Assembly (NCBI RefSeq): GCF_017912555.1
Contig: NZ_JAERSD010000005.1
Span: 62,001 to 126,000 of the forward strand
Source of the DNA: Bacillus sp. REN3
GTDB taxonomy: Bacteria > Bacillota > Bacilli > Bacillales > Cytobacillaceae
Length of the DNA: 64,000 nt
Direction: 5' to 3'
Shown here one piece after another: positions 26,684 to 35,715 of the stretch; position 1 is the stretch's first letter, and every line of letters starts with the position of its first letter. The translations under genes and the position numbers were made by a program. The notes under the pieces were generated by a model. The model was not told where the DNA came from. It worked only from the letters and a program-made list of their open reading frames with translations, and ran no database searches.

Positions 26684-26998
26684 TCATTTTAGCGGATAGG
26701 CGTCGAGGATCGTTCCTGTAGAAACGTCCGCTAGGAACTCGTACTGCTCTGTGCCTCCATTCGAATGACGGGAGATGCCGCCCCTGTAAACCATATAATC
26801 TAGGGGAGCTTTTATGTACGGTTCAGCCGTCATATTGATCCAGGAACCGCTGATGGGCCCTGACTTCTTAAATAACTCTTTCGCATGTACAAGGACCTTA
26901 TCAGCTGAGACCTGCTTTTTTTGGGAAGCAAGCTCATTGATGGCATAGGCACCAGCCAGTCCTGTAGCAACACCGAGGAGAAATGGTTTCCAATTCAT
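26684..26998 (-). CDS. ytzB: YtzB-like PepSY-type small protein
   Basis: A 104-residue protein with an N-terminal hydrophobic anchor (MNWKPFLLGVATGLAGAYAI) followed by an outward domain (PISGSWINMTAEPYIKAPL, YMVYRGGISRH, EQYEFLADVSTGTILDAYPL). The last part has the strand-turn pattern typical of PepSY domains, where proteins of this kind often modulate other envelope proteins. The start at 26998 follows GGAGG by 8 nt. Length and position between ytnP and ytoP match YtzB. The role is unknown. Confidence 0.8.
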   Translation of the reverse strand: MNWKPFLLGVATGLAGAYAINELASQKKQVSADKVLVHAKELFKKSGPISGSWINMTAEPYIKAPLDYMVYRGGISRHSNGGTEQYEFLADVSTGTILDAYPLK

Positions 26999-27207
26999 AT
27001 TCTGGACCTCCAAGGATAAATGGTTTTTTTTGATATATCCATCATAACAAATCATCGGTTGCGGGCAAAGAATTAAACGATTTCCAGCGGCGCTTTCCTC
27101 CTTGAATGAAATTGAATAAATACTGGCAAGCATAAAGAATGTTCTGTAAAATACATATATACATATTCTTTAGGAAATCTAAGCAATAGTTGAAGAGGAG
27201 CAGTGAA

Positions 27208-28281
27208 ATGAACGAGCAAACCTTTAAGCTTTTTAAAACATTGACCGAACTGCCTGGGGCTCCGGGAAATGAGCATGCAGTGCGCGGCTTTATGCGAGAA
27301 CAATTGGGCATGTATTCAGATGAATTGATCCAGGATAAGCTGGGGAGTGTCTTCGGTGTCAAAAGGGGAGATCCGAATGGCCCGAAAATCATGGTGGCAG
27401 GGCATATGGATGAGGTAGGCTTCATGGTCACATCGATCATGAAGAATGGGATGATCCGTTTCCAGACACTTGGCGGATGGTGGAGCCAGGTGCTGCTTGC
27501 CCAGCGTGTCCAGATTATCACAGCAAACGGGCCAGTAACAGGTGTGATTGGATCCATCCCGCCTCATCTGTTGGATGAATCCAAGCGGAACAAGCCAATG
27601 GAAATCAAGAACATGCTGATTGACATTGGTGCGGATGACAGGGAAGATGCATTGAAAATCGGCATCAAGCCAGGGCAGCAAATTGTCCCGATTTGTCCGT
27701 TCACGCCAATGGCGAATGAGAAAAAAATCTTGGCAAAAGCCTGGGACAATCGCTATGGATGCGGACTTGCCATCGAATTGCTGAAGGAAACCAGTGACGA
27801 AAAGCTCCCTAACATACTTTACTCCGGTGCGACTGTCCAGGAGGAAGTCGGCCTGAGAGGCGCGCAAACAGCAGCGAACATGATCGATCCGGATCTTTTC
27901 TTTGCACTGGATGCAAGCCCCGCAAATGACATGACCGGAGATAAAAATGAATTCGGCCAGCTTGGAAAAGGAACTTTGTTGCGGATTCTCGATCGCTCTA
28001 TGGTGACACACCGGGGTATGAGAGAGTTCGTCCTGGATATGGCAGAAACCCATGATATCCCTTACCAGTATTTCGTTTCCCAGGGAGGAACAGATGCGGG
28101 AAGAGTCCATACTTCTAACCAGGGAATCCCAAGTGCGGTAATTGGCATTTGCTCCCGGTATATCCATACAGCAGCATCGATGATCCATGTAGATGATTAT
28201 GCAGCTGCAAAGGAACTGCTCATCAAGCTCGTGAAGGCAGCTGATAAGGGAACAGTCGAAACAATCAAGAATAATGCTTAA
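27208..28281 (+). CDS. ytoP: M42-family glutamyl/deblocking aminopeptidase
   Basis: A 357-residue cytoplasmic metallo-aminopeptidase that trims N-terminal residues from peptides. The dinuclear metal site is spelled out by [15 protein letters not shown] (His), [16 protein letters not shown] (bridging Asp), [16 protein letters not shown] (catalytic Glu-Glu), [10 protein letters not shown] (Asp) and the C-terminal [14 protein letters not shown] (His). These are the M42 landmarks, and such enzymes often form 12-mers. GAGGAG precedes the ATG at 27208. It corresponds to ytoP of B. subtilis. Confidence 0.93.
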   Translation: MNEQTFKLFKTLTELPGAPGNEHAVRGFMREQLGMYSDELIQDKLGSVFGVKRGDPNGPKIMVAGHMDEVGFMVTSIMKNGMIRFQTLGGWWSQVLLAQRVQIITANGPVTGVIGSIPPHLLDESKRNKPMEIKNMLIDIGADDREDALKIGIKPGQQIVPICPFTPMANEKKILAKAWDNRYGCGLAIELLKETSDEKLPNILYSGATVQEEVGLRGAQTAANMIDPDLFFALDASPANDMTGDKNEFGQLGKGTLLRILDRSMVTHRGMREFVLDMAETHDIPYQYFVSQGGTDAGRVHTSNQGIPSAVIGICSRYIHTAASMIHVDDYAAAKELLIKLVKAADKGTVETIKNNA

Positions 28282-28284
28282 TTG

Positions 28285-28316
28285 AAAGAGGCAGCCGCCA
28301 AACTGCCTCTTTTTCA
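28285..28316 (+). terminator. ytoP terminator
   Basis: AAAGAGGCAG at 28285-28294 pairs with CTGCCTCTTT at 28303-28312, and T residues continue. Confidence 0.9.
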
Positions 28317-28340
28317 CGGTTTTAAGAGGAGGAGAACAAA

Positions 28341-28895
28341 ATGAGGGTCGCAATCGGTTCAAAGAATCCAGCTAAAATCCTGGCAGTCGAGGAAGCATTC
28401 AAATTTCTTTCAGCTGAAGTCATTTCCATCGATGCACATTCTGGTGTCAGTGAGCAGCCGATGTCTGATGACGAAACAATCAAAGGGGCGGTCAACAGGG
28501 CGCTGGAAGCTGCTGAAAGAGGAGAAGCCCAAATCGGGATCGGGCTGGAAGGAGGAGTACAGCAAACTCATTATGGCCTAGTATTGTGCAATTGGGGTGC
28601 CCTGGCAGCAAAAGGCATGGAACCATTGATCGCCGGGGGTGCCAGGATCCCGCTTCCAGAAGAAATTGCCAAAAGGTTATTAGCAGGTGAGGAACTTGGG
28701 CCAGTGATGGATGAATACGCAAGGAAGCGGAATGTAAGGAAAAACGAAGGGGCTGTAGGGATTTTTACGGAAGGGCAGGTCAATCGTAGTGAAATGTTCC
28801 TCCATGTCATGAAATTGCTCGTTGGACAATATGAATACAAAATCAAGAGAAATGAAGGAAGCAATAGGAAGAGAGATGATTCGACAAATTTCTGA
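28341..28895 (+). CDS. DUF84 inosine/xanthosine triphosphatase (YjjX-like)
   Basis: A 184-residue house-cleaning NTPase that would hydrolyse ITP/XTP to keep deaminated purines out of nucleic acids. The family opening is MRVAIGSKNPAKILAVEEAF, with further motifs SEQPMSDDETIKGAVNRA, IGIGLEGGV and NEGAVGIFTEGQVNRSEMF. AAGAGGAGGAG is a strong ribosome site. It stands right after the ytoP terminator, with a lipoprotein gene behind. B. subtilis, from memory, has no such gene at this place, so this is a lineage-specific neighbour. Substrate choice is inferred from the E. coli relative. Confidence 0.85.
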   Translation: MRVAIGSKNPAKILAVEEAFKFLSAEVISIDAHSGVSEQPMSDDETIKGAVNRALEAAERGEAQIGIGLEGGVQQTHYGLVLCNWGALAAKGMEPLIAGGARIPLPEEIAKRLLAGEELGPVMDEYARKRNVRKNEGAVGIFTEGQVNRSEMFLHVMKLLVGQYEYKIKRNEGSNRKRDDSTNF

Positions 28896-29003
28896 AAAAT
28901 GTCATAAATTCCAACAAATTATTGCTTGCAAGGCTTGTCTCCTATTTATTAAGAAAGTATGATAGAAAAGAAGTGGTCAGTCCTTAGCAAGGAGGAAAAA
29001 AGT

Positions 29004-29510
29004 ATGATGAATATAAAGGCCATCGGGCTTGCAATCATGGCCGTATTGCTGCTTGGAGCCTGCTCTGCTTCGTTTTCTGAACAAAAGAGCGAAGCAAAAG
29101 AAGCAGTTGGGAATGTTTTTAATGGAAAGCCTGAGGAAGCGAATAATAGTTCGAAAGATATAAAATACCATTTGCCGCTTGGCGTTGAAGTAAAGGAAGA
29201 AGCTCCGAATAACATCCTGCTCGTGAATGGTTCAAGGACTTACCTTCTTTTTTACAACCAGCATGAAGGCGCTGACAGCAAAGTCGTCTATGAATCTGCC
29301 TTGAAACAGGAGAAGGATTGGGATGGGAATGAAACATACACAAAGGACGGCAAGTTTGGCTATATGCTGATCAAAAAGGTCAAGGATGATACCTATCAGC
29401 TGATTGTCGGGATTGGCGGCATCAAGCTTACCACTGAAACGAAAGCGAAAAACATTAAAAAAGACGCTGAAGAAATGATGAAAATCGCAAACTCGGTCAA
29501 AGTGGAATAG
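29004..29510 (+). CDS. Predicted lipoprotein, function unknown
   Basis: A 168-residue secreted protein with a lipoprotein signal: a short basic start, a hydrophobic core (IGLAIMAVLLL) and the lipobox LGAC, with Cys20 to be lipidated. The mature part begins with a flexible charged linker (EQKSEAKEAVGNVF) and continues as a small alpha/beta domain (RTYLLFYNQHEGADSKVVYE, GYMLIKKVKDDTYQLIVGIG). No family was recognised. AGGAGG lies before ATG 29004 (29007 also possible). A terminator follows. Confidence 0.82.
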   Translation: MMNIKAIGLAIMAVLLLGACSASFSEQKSEAKEAVGNVFNGKPEEANNSSKDIKYHLPLGVEVKEEAPNNILLVNGSRTYLLFYNQHEGADSKVVYESALKQEKDWDGNETYTKDGKFGYMLIKKVKDDTYQLIVGIGGIKLTTETKAKNIKKDAEEMMKIANSVKVE

Positions 29511-29537
29511 CGCCGTCAGCAGATGGCGTTTTTTTTA
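29511..29537 (+). terminator. Lipoprotein gene terminator
   Basis: CGCCGTC at 29511-29517 pairs with GATGGCG at 29522-29528, followed by eight T residues. Confidence 0.88.
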
Positions 29538-29583
29538 TTTACATTTCCCCGTTCCCTGTAACACTGGAAAAGGAGGCAGGCGT

Positions 29584-29607
29584 ATGGACTGGTGTATGAA
29601 TCCCTAA
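29584..29607 (+). other. Micro-ORF with a very strong ribosome site
   Basis: AAAGGAGG at 29569-29576 precedes ATG 29584, opening a seven-residue frame, MDWCMNP. A CCCCAT / ATGGGG hairpin follows at 29610-29628. No function can be assigned. It could be a leader peptide for ytpP or the relic of a gene start. Confidence 0.25.
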
Positions 29608-29759
29608 CCCCATCCAACAAATGGGGAAAGAAAAATATCAAATGCTGTCCCTGAAGGCGATAAATCCCAGGTTTTCCATCTCGGTTCGCTTTTGTTTCTT
29701 TTTTCTCCATTCATGTTTAAAATAGAAAGAGCAAATTTTATCAGTCAGGGGGAACAAAT

Positions 29760-30074
29760 GTGAAAAAGCTGGAATCTGTGGAACAGTTCGAAACGTTGAA
29801 AAACAACGGGAAACATATATTTCTTTTTACAGCAGGCTGGTGCCCGGACTGTCGAATGATCGAACCTGTATTGCCTGAAATCGAAAATGAATATCAGGAA
29901 TATACCTTCATCTCCGTGGATCGCGATGAATTCATCGATCTGTGCATTGAGCTGGATGTATTCGGAATTCCAAGTTTCATCGCATTTGGGGACGGCAAGG
30001 AGCTTGGCCGCTTTGTCAGCAAAAACCGCAAGACACAGCAGGAAATCGAAAGCTTCATCGAAAGTCTTTCCTAA
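29760..30074 (+). CDS. ytpP: Thioredoxin-like protein
   Basis: A 104-residue thioredoxin-fold protein. The active site is FTAGWCPDCRMIEPVLP, a CPDC variant of the usual CGPC, and the conserved cis-proline lies in FGIPSFIAFGDGKELGRF. It should act as a cytoplasmic thiol-disulfide oxidoreductase; the altered motif will change its redox potential. The start is GTG at 29760, because the ATG at 29758 runs into TGA; GGGGG is upstream. ytpQ follows after 83 bp, as in B. subtilis. Confidence 0.88.
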   Translation: MKKLESVEQFETLKNNGKHIFLFTAGWCPDCRMIEPVLPEIENEYQEYTFISVDRDEFIDLCIELDVFGIPSFIAFGDGKELGRFVSKNRKTQQEIESFIESLS

Positions 30075-30157
30075 AACTTTTTCCCTCCAGCCTTTTTGAG
30101 GTGGGGGGAATTTTCATGTAAAATAGGTTCACAAAAGTGGGAAACGGAGGGACAATG

Positions 30158-30967
30158 ATGGATAGCAGGAAAATGAGGAAAGAGCTGGAGGAACGCCTGA
30201 AGCATCCTGGCCGCAGTTTTAAATATGATCGGGAAAAGGACCAACTCAGGATTGAAAATACGGATACTGGCCGTGGGATCACGGTAGCGCTGCCTGGAAT
30301 CATTGCTAAATGGCAGGACCAGAAAGAAAAAGCCATCGATGAAGTCGTTTATTATATATCTGAAGGGCTAGAGGCCATGGAAAGCACGCCGGAGTTATCC
30401 GGAAGTGAAAAACGCATTTTTCCGGTCATCCGCTCCACTTCTTTTCCAGCGGAAGCCGAGGAGGGCGTTCCCTTCTTGTATGATGACCATACAGCCGAGA
30501 CAAGGATTTATTACGCCCTTGATATGGGGAAGACCTACAGGCTGATTGATGAGAAACTTCTGGAAAAAGAAGGGTGGGAAAAAAGGCAGGTCAGGGAGAC
30601 GGCTCTTTTCAATGTTCGGTCGCTTTCAGTTAAACTAAAAGAAGACCGGGTAGCAGACAATACCTTTTACTTCCTTAATTCAAACGATGGCTATGATGCA
30701 AGCAGGATCTTGAACATCAGTTTCCTGAACGAAATGAAGAACCGGATGAAGGGTACGATGGCGGTTGCTGTTCCCCACCAGGACGTCCTGATCATCGCGG
30801 ATATCGAGAACGATACCGGATATGACATTCTCGCACAGATGACCATGAGCTTTTTTGCTGGAGGCCGGGTTCCGATTACAGCCTTATCTTTTCTTTATGA
30901 AAACGGAGAATTGGAGCCAATTTTCATTTTAGGCAAAACAAAAAGCAATAATCTTTCCCAGGATTGA
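30158..30967 (+). CDS. ytpQ: DUF1444-family protein YtpQ
   Basis: A 269-residue cytoplasmic protein of the DUF1444 family, function unknown. Visible features are a charged helical start ([20 protein letters not shown]), an acidic mid-part ([19 protein letters not shown]), and a strand-rich C-terminus ([39 protein letters not shown]). There is no signal peptide. The ATG at 30158 has a better distance from GGAGG than 30155. It follows the thioredoxin-like gene ytpP. From memory B. subtilis has ytpR next; here a terminator ends the unit. Confidence 0.83.
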   Translation: MDSRKMRKELEERLKHPGRSFKYDREKDQLRIENTDTGRGITVALPGIIAKWQDQKEKAIDEVVYYISEGLEAMESTPELSGSEKRIFPVIRSTSFPAEAEEGVPFLYDDHTAETRIYYALDMGKTYRLIDEKLLEKEGWEKRQVRETALFNVRSLSVKLKEDRVADNTFYFLNSNDGYDASRILNISFLNEMKNRMKGTMAVAVPHQDVLIIADIENDTGYDILAQMTMSFFAGGRVPITALSFLYENGELEPIFILGKTKSNNLSQD

Positions 30968-30992
30968 AAAAGCCCGATTTCGGGCTTTTTCC
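30967..30992 (+). terminator. ytpQ terminator
   Basis: AAAAAGCCCGA at 30967-30977 pairs with TCGGGCTTTTT at 30980-30990. It overlaps the end of ytpQ. Confidence 0.92.
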
Positions 30993-31154
30993 TTTTGCAC
31001 TCGAGGCTGTAAGGTATTGTAAATCCGTAAGCCGAAAGTTGATTCGGTTGAAGGGTGATAGCTCGTAAAATTGGCTCATTCTTTCGATTTATCTCGAAAA
31101 AAACTCATTAACTGTTAAAATAGTAATGAAATGCGAAAGAAAGAGTGATAAAAA

Positions 31155-34100
31155 TTGAGTTGGATTAAAAAGCTTTTTACGATCTTTCAGAATGAAGATG
31201 ATGAATTTGATGTCTGGCCTGAACAAAAACAGGCAGCGATACAAGGGAAAAAAGAACATAATCAGGCGAAAGAGATTGAAACGAGGGTGCTTTATCAGTA
31301 TCCGAAAGGGCAGTTCCGCTTCCCGCTTATCCCTGATGAAAAGAATCTGGGAGAAAAGGATAAAACAGGAAGAGTAAAGAATTTCGAGCAAGCTCATGGG
31401 GTAAAGCCGATTACTGCTGAAAAAGGTCCTTTAAGAATGAGTCAGGCAGGTAAACCTGCACGTCGGTCAAATTCAAAGCCTAAAGTGGAAAGGGCAGCGA
31501 GAATCCAGGAGGAGGTACGGGGTGATTCAGGCTCGTCCATCAATGAAACAATGAGCAACCCAGTTCCCGCATCCAATCCAGGATCATATAAGAATGAAAG
31601 AATGAAACACCGCCTCGAGACAAGAAAGGGCGGTGGATTTAAATATCGCCATGATTCAAAAAAGAATGCCAGAGTGAAACCGCATCAGCCATTCAAGCCG
31701 ACGGAAATTCCTTCACCAATCCATGCGTTTAACAGGCCGCCGGCAAGGCCGAAGCCAATCAGTCCAAATAGGACAGGACAAATCGAATATGAACTGACTG
31801 GCTTTGAACGCTCTCCCGGTGTGAAAGATGATTCGCTGTTTAATAGAAAACAGGAGAAGGTCCATGAACAAGGGCTATTACCAGATAGACGAAAGGAGCT
31901 TGAGGACGCACAGATGGTTGAATCCAGTAACGATGGACATCCAATGCAAGAACCTGAGTTTGGGCAGGACCGGGTGGAAACAACTGAGGTGACAATCAAG
32001 CAGAAATATCACGAAACAGGACTGATTGGACTTGAGGAAGAATCAAGGGACATGGAAGGCGCTCCCAACGCCCTTTTAATTGAATCCGAGGTACTGCATG
32101 ACGGAGAACGTGAAAATCAACACAAAGAACAAACAGGAGCAGAATTTTCACTTGATCACGAAAACCATGAAGAGGCAATACAACCGATCGGAAGCAGACC
32201 AGTTCCGGAGGCTGAATCGAAAGAGCAGCACCAAACAAGATATCCAGTAGAACAAAACAAGGAAATCACGGGAAGACCATCGCCGGAAGATAGTGTGATG
32301 CCTGAAAATGATGAAGAAACCCGCCACCAGGCAAATAGTGAAGAGGAATCTGGTCGTTGGCAAGCAGAAAATAAGGTTGAAGCCGGGAACGAGCAGGAAA
32401 TCGTTGCTGCCGGAGATGCTGCCAATGAAGCAAAAGCAAAGGGTAGAGGGGAAGGAACCGGAATTCCTGGACCGGAGGATGAAAGACAAGCAAGGCAGGT
32501 CCAGCCAAGAAGGCAGCTGCCATTCAATGTGCTTATGCTAAAGCAGGACAAGAAAAAATGGGAAGCACGAAATATGGCAAGAGCAAACACTTCTCCCGGT
32601 CAAGAAAGAATGAGGGAGACCTTGACTGACCATTCTGGCAATCAGCTTTCACGTGAGAGACAGACCGCAAATAACGACGAAACGACGGCCAAGGGAGATA
32701 GTGGAGAAAAGCAACACGTTCAGACAATGGTCCAGGAGGAAACTCCATACGCACCCGCAGAGGGTTCCATTGCGGAAAAAAATGCAGGGTCAGCCAACCT
32801 CCCAGGAGTTGAACACCGGGATGAATATGAGTTTCCCCCATTGGATTTGCTGAATCCGCCAGTTTTTAAGGAACCTGATCCTAGCTGGCTTTCTGAGCAG
32901 GAACAGATGCTGAATGAAACCTTGAAGAATTTCAATGTTGGAGCAAAAGTAGTGAACATGACCCAGGGTCCATCCGTCACCCGATTTGAATTGAAGCCTG
33001 AACCAGGCGTCAAGGTCAATAAAATTACGAATCTGTCAGATGACATAAAATTAAGCCTTGCTGCCAAAGATATAAGAATTGAAGCACCGATTCCCGGAAA
33101 GCATACAATCGGGATCGAGGTCCCGAACCATTCAAGCCGGCCGGTTTTGTTAAGCGAGATTTTGCAGACTGGCAGCTTCCTTGAACAGAAATCGCCATTA
33201 TCCGTCGCTCTGGGCCTTGATATCGAAGGCAAGCCGATCATCACGGACTTGAAAAAGATGCCCCACGGCCTGATTGCCGGGGCTACCGGTTCAGGGAAAA
33301 GTGTTTGCATCAATACGATGCTGGTCAGCTTGCTGTATAAAGCCCATCCGGATGATGTCAAACTTTTGCTGATCGATCCGAAAATGGTTGAGCTGGCACC
33401 ATACAACCAAATCCCTCATCTTGTCAGCCCAGTCATCACAGATGTGAAAGCCGCTACAGCTTCACTTAAATGGGCAGTAGAGGAGATGGAACGCCGCTAT
33501 GAACTGTTTGCCCACTCAGGGGTGCGTGACATCAGCAGATTCAATGAACTCGCCATCAAACATCGGCGGTTTGCTGAAAAGCTTCCTTATATCGTGATTG
33601 TTATCGATGAACTAGCTGATTTAATGATGATGGCGCCAGGCGACGTAGAGGAAGCGATTTGCCGGATTGCCCAAAAAGCGCGTGCTTGCGGCATCCATTT
33701 GATCATTGCGACACAGCGGCCGTCTGTTGATGTCATTACAGGCTTAATCAAGGCGAATGTCCCTACGCGGATTGCATTCTCCGTGTCTTCCCAGGTTGAT
33801 TCGAGAACCATCATTGACATCAGCGGAGCAGAAAAATTGCTGGGGCGCGGGGATATGCTTTTCCTTGAAAACGGTTCTTCAAAACCGTTCCGTCTCCAGG
33901 GTACGTTCGTTACTGACAGTGAAATCGATGATATTGTGGCATTCGTCAGGGACCAGCGGGAGCCTGAATACTTATTCGAGCAGGAAGAACTGCTTAGAAA
34001 AGCCCAGGTTACGGAGGAAGAGGATGAACTATTCTATGAAGCCTGCGAGTTTGTCGTCGTGCAGGGCGGAGCATCTACATCCAGTGTCCAACGCCGTTTT

Positions 34101-34247
34101 AAAATCGGCTATAACAGGGCTGCCAGATTGATTGAAATGATGGAACAGCACGGATTCATTTCAGAAGGGAAGGGCAGCAAACCTAGGGATGTCCTGATTA
34201 CTGTTTCCGACCTTGAGTCCATCAGGGAGACTAGTACATTCATTTAA
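31155..34247 (+). CDS. sftA: Septum-associated DNA translocase SftA
   Basis: A 1030-residue FtsK/SpoIIIE-family motor that moves DNA out of the closing septum in growing cells. It has no N-terminal membrane segments, unlike SpoIIIE, but starts MSWIKKLFTIF, as expected for the septum-targeting end of SftA. Residues ~25-560 are a long, low-complexity Gln/Glu-rich linker. The motor follows: VGAKVVNMTQGPSVTRFELK, Walker A GATGSGKS (709-716), Walker B IVIVIDELADL (~814-824), then the gamma winged helix (SSVQRRFKIGYNRAARLIEMM). The start is TTG at 31155. The linker makes it longer than its B. subtilis relative. Confidence 0.95.
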   Translation: MSWIKKLFTIFQNEDDEFDVWPEQKQAAIQGKKEHNQAKEIETRVLYQYPKGQFRFPLIPDEKNLGEKDKTGRVKNFEQAHGVKPITAEKGPLRMSQAGKPARRSNSKPKVERAARIQEEVRGDSGSSINETMSNPVPASNPGSYKNERMKHRLETRKGGGFKYRHDSKKNARVKPHQPFKPTEIPSPIHAFNRPPARPKPISPNRTGQIEYELTGFERSPGVKDDSLFNRKQEKVHEQGLLPDRRKELEDAQMVESSNDGHPMQEPEFGQDRVETTEVTIKQKYHETGLIGLEEESRDMEGAPNALLIESEVLHDGERENQHKEQTGAEFSLDHENHEEAIQPIGSRPVPEAESKEQHQTRYPVEQNKEITGRPSPEDSVMPENDEETRHQANSEEESGRWQAENKVEAGNEQEIVAAGDAANEAKAKGRGEGTGIPGPEDERQARQVQPRRQLPFNVLMLKQDKKKWEARNMARANTSPGQERMRETLTDHSGNQLSRERQTANNDETTAKGDSGEKQHVQTMVQEETPYAPAEGSIAEKNAGSANLPGVEHRDEYEFPPLDLLNPPVFKEPDPSWLSEQEQMLNETLKNFNVGAKVVNMTQGPSVTRFELKPEPGVKVNKITNLSDDIKLSLAAKDIRIEAPIPGKHTIGIEVPNHSSRPVLLSEILQTGSFLEQKSPLSVALGLDIEGKPIITDLKKMPHGLIAGATGSGKSVCINTMLVSLLYKAHPDDVKLLLIDPKMVELAPYNQIPHLVSPVITDVKAATASLKWAVEEMERRYELFAHSGVRDISRFNELAIKHRRFAEKLPYIVIVIDELADLMMMAPGDVEEAICRIAQKARACGIHLIIATQRPSVDVITGLIKANVPTRIAFSVSSQVDSRTIIDISGAEKLLGRGDMLFLENGSSKPFRLQGTFVTDSEIDDIVAFVRDQREPEYLFEQEELLRKAQVTEEEDELFYEACEFVVVQGGASTSSVQRRFKIGYNRAARLIEMMEQHGFISEGKGSKPRDVLITVSDLESIRETSTFI

Positions 34248-34332
34248 AAAGTGTTATTCTTTATTTATGTGTGTAAAATAAGGATAAATGCCTAAAGACC
34301 CTGAAAGGGCAGATGTTGAAGGAGCTTTTTGG

Positions 34333-35433
34333 ATGAAAGAGATCGAATTGAAGATGCAGGGGAAAATCAGCCGTTTGACGAACAATACGTTCAAATTTGA
34401 TGAGAGAATCAGAGATGGCTGGTTTTCTGCTGTATATTTCCTTAAGACACAAGAACTTGTGAAGAAATACCATGAAAATAACATTGTCACGATGCAATTT
34501 TTTCAAAAGGATGAAGCGGTGCTCTGCGGGACGGATGAAGTCATCGCGCTGATCCAGACATTTGCTGATAATCCTAAGGAACTGGAAATCTATTCACTCA
34601 AGGATGGCGATAAAATCATGCCGTTCGAAACGGTCCTGACGGTTACCGGGCCTTATCAGAATTTCGGTTACCTCGAGGGGATCATCGATGGCATCCTTGC
34701 AAGAAGGACGTCTGTTGCAACGAATGTTTATAATGTTGTCAAGGCTGCCAGCTATTCAGGAAAGCAGAAGCCGGTTATTTTCATGGGTGACAGAGACGAT
34801 CACTATACTACCCAGGCTGGCGATGGTTATGCTGCTTACATCGGCGGCGCCACTGCCCAGGCGACCCATGCGATGAATGAATGGTGGGGCAAACAGGGAA
34901 TGGGAACGATGCCACATGCATTGGTCCAAGTTTTCAATGGCGATATCGTTGCGGCCACCGAGGCGTACCATGAAACCTTCCCGAATGATGAATTGATTGC
35001 CCTTGTCGATTATAACAATGACGCCATCACCGATTCGCTGAAGGTTGCAAGGGCCTTCGGGAAGAAATTGAAGGGAATCCGTGTCGATACTTCACGAACG
35101 TTGATTGATCAATATTTCTTACGTAACCAGCACCTACTTGGCACCTTTGACCCGCGGGGCGTGAACGCCGAGTTGATTTTCGCTTTGCGGAAAGCCCTGG
35201 ACGATGAAGGATTTCGCCATGTGAAAATTGTTGTAAGCGGCGGTTTTAGTGAGCAGAGAATCCTTGAATTCGAAAAGCAAAATGTACCAGTTGATATGTA
35301 TGGGGTTGGCGGGAGCCTGTTGAAGCTGAAAATCGGCTTCACCGGAGACAATGTCATGCTTAATGGCAAGAATCAGGCCAAATCAGGCCGCAAGTACAGG
35401 CCGAATCCGCGTCTGGAAAAAGTTGAGTTATAA
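34333..35433 (+). CDS. Nicotinate phosphoribosyltransferase, short form
   Basis: A 366-residue type II phosphoribosyltransferase that should make nicotinate mononucleotide from nicotinate and PRPP for NAD salvage. Motifs include DGWFSAVYFLKTQELVKKYH, the flexible ARRTSVATNVYNVVKAASY loop, GDRDDHYTTQAGDGYAAYIG, LVDYNNDAITDSLKVARAFG and the phosphate-binding IVVSGGFSEQRI with DMYGVGGSL. It is shorter than the common bacterial PncB and closer to the archaeal-like form. GAAGGAGC precedes ATG 34333. From memory B. subtilis has nothing like it beside sftA. It may share the sftA transcript (85 bp gap, no terminator seen). Confidence 0.88.
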   Translation: MKEIELKMQGKISRLTNNTFKFDERIRDGWFSAVYFLKTQELVKKYHENNIVTMQFFQKDEAVLCGTDEVIALIQTFADNPKELEIYSLKDGDKIMPFETVLTVTGPYQNFGYLEGIIDGILARRTSVATNVYNVVKAASYSGKQKPVIFMGDRDDHYTTQAGDGYAAYIGGATAQATHAMNEWWGKQGMGTMPHALVQVFNGDIVAATEAYHETFPNDELIALVDYNNDAITDSLKVARAFGKKLKGIRVDTSRTLIDQYFLRNQHLLGTFDPRGVNAELIFALRKALDDEGFRHVKIVVSGGFSEQRILEFEKQNVPVDMYGVGGSLLKLKIGFTGDNVMLNGKNQAKSGRKYRPNPRLEKVEL

Positions 35434-35715
35434 CATCGGACTTTTATAGGTTGCAATAAAACTCATTTAAGTTTAAACTCCCCATAATAGGGGAAATAGA
35501 AGATTTGCGCAGGTTTTCGCCAGGGTCTTGCTTTGTGCGTTATATAAAATAAGTAGTTTCACACTAAAATTGTAAAGAAGATAGATAAAAGAAGATTTGT
35601 TCATGCGGCTCGACAGCAAAGTGGCACCATGCCTTGAGCTGTCCTTCCCGCGTGAGCAAAATAGCATATCTGTCATATACTGTGTTACATACAGACGTTG
35701 TTGGAGGTTCTTTAT

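Noticed and set aside
27316-28362. Long reverse-strand frame (348 codons) across ytoP
   Set aside because: It is the mirror of a complete M42 peptidase frame, has no ribosome site, and the protein is rich in His/Cys without family sense. The same holds for the long mirrors at 4923-5867 (leuS), 35473-36345 (murC), 40951-41766 (aroA) and 1305-1925 (glcD).
35434-35715. Possible murC promoter (TATACT near 35675)
   Set aside because: No matching -35 at proper spacing; left unassigned. murC might also be read from upstream.
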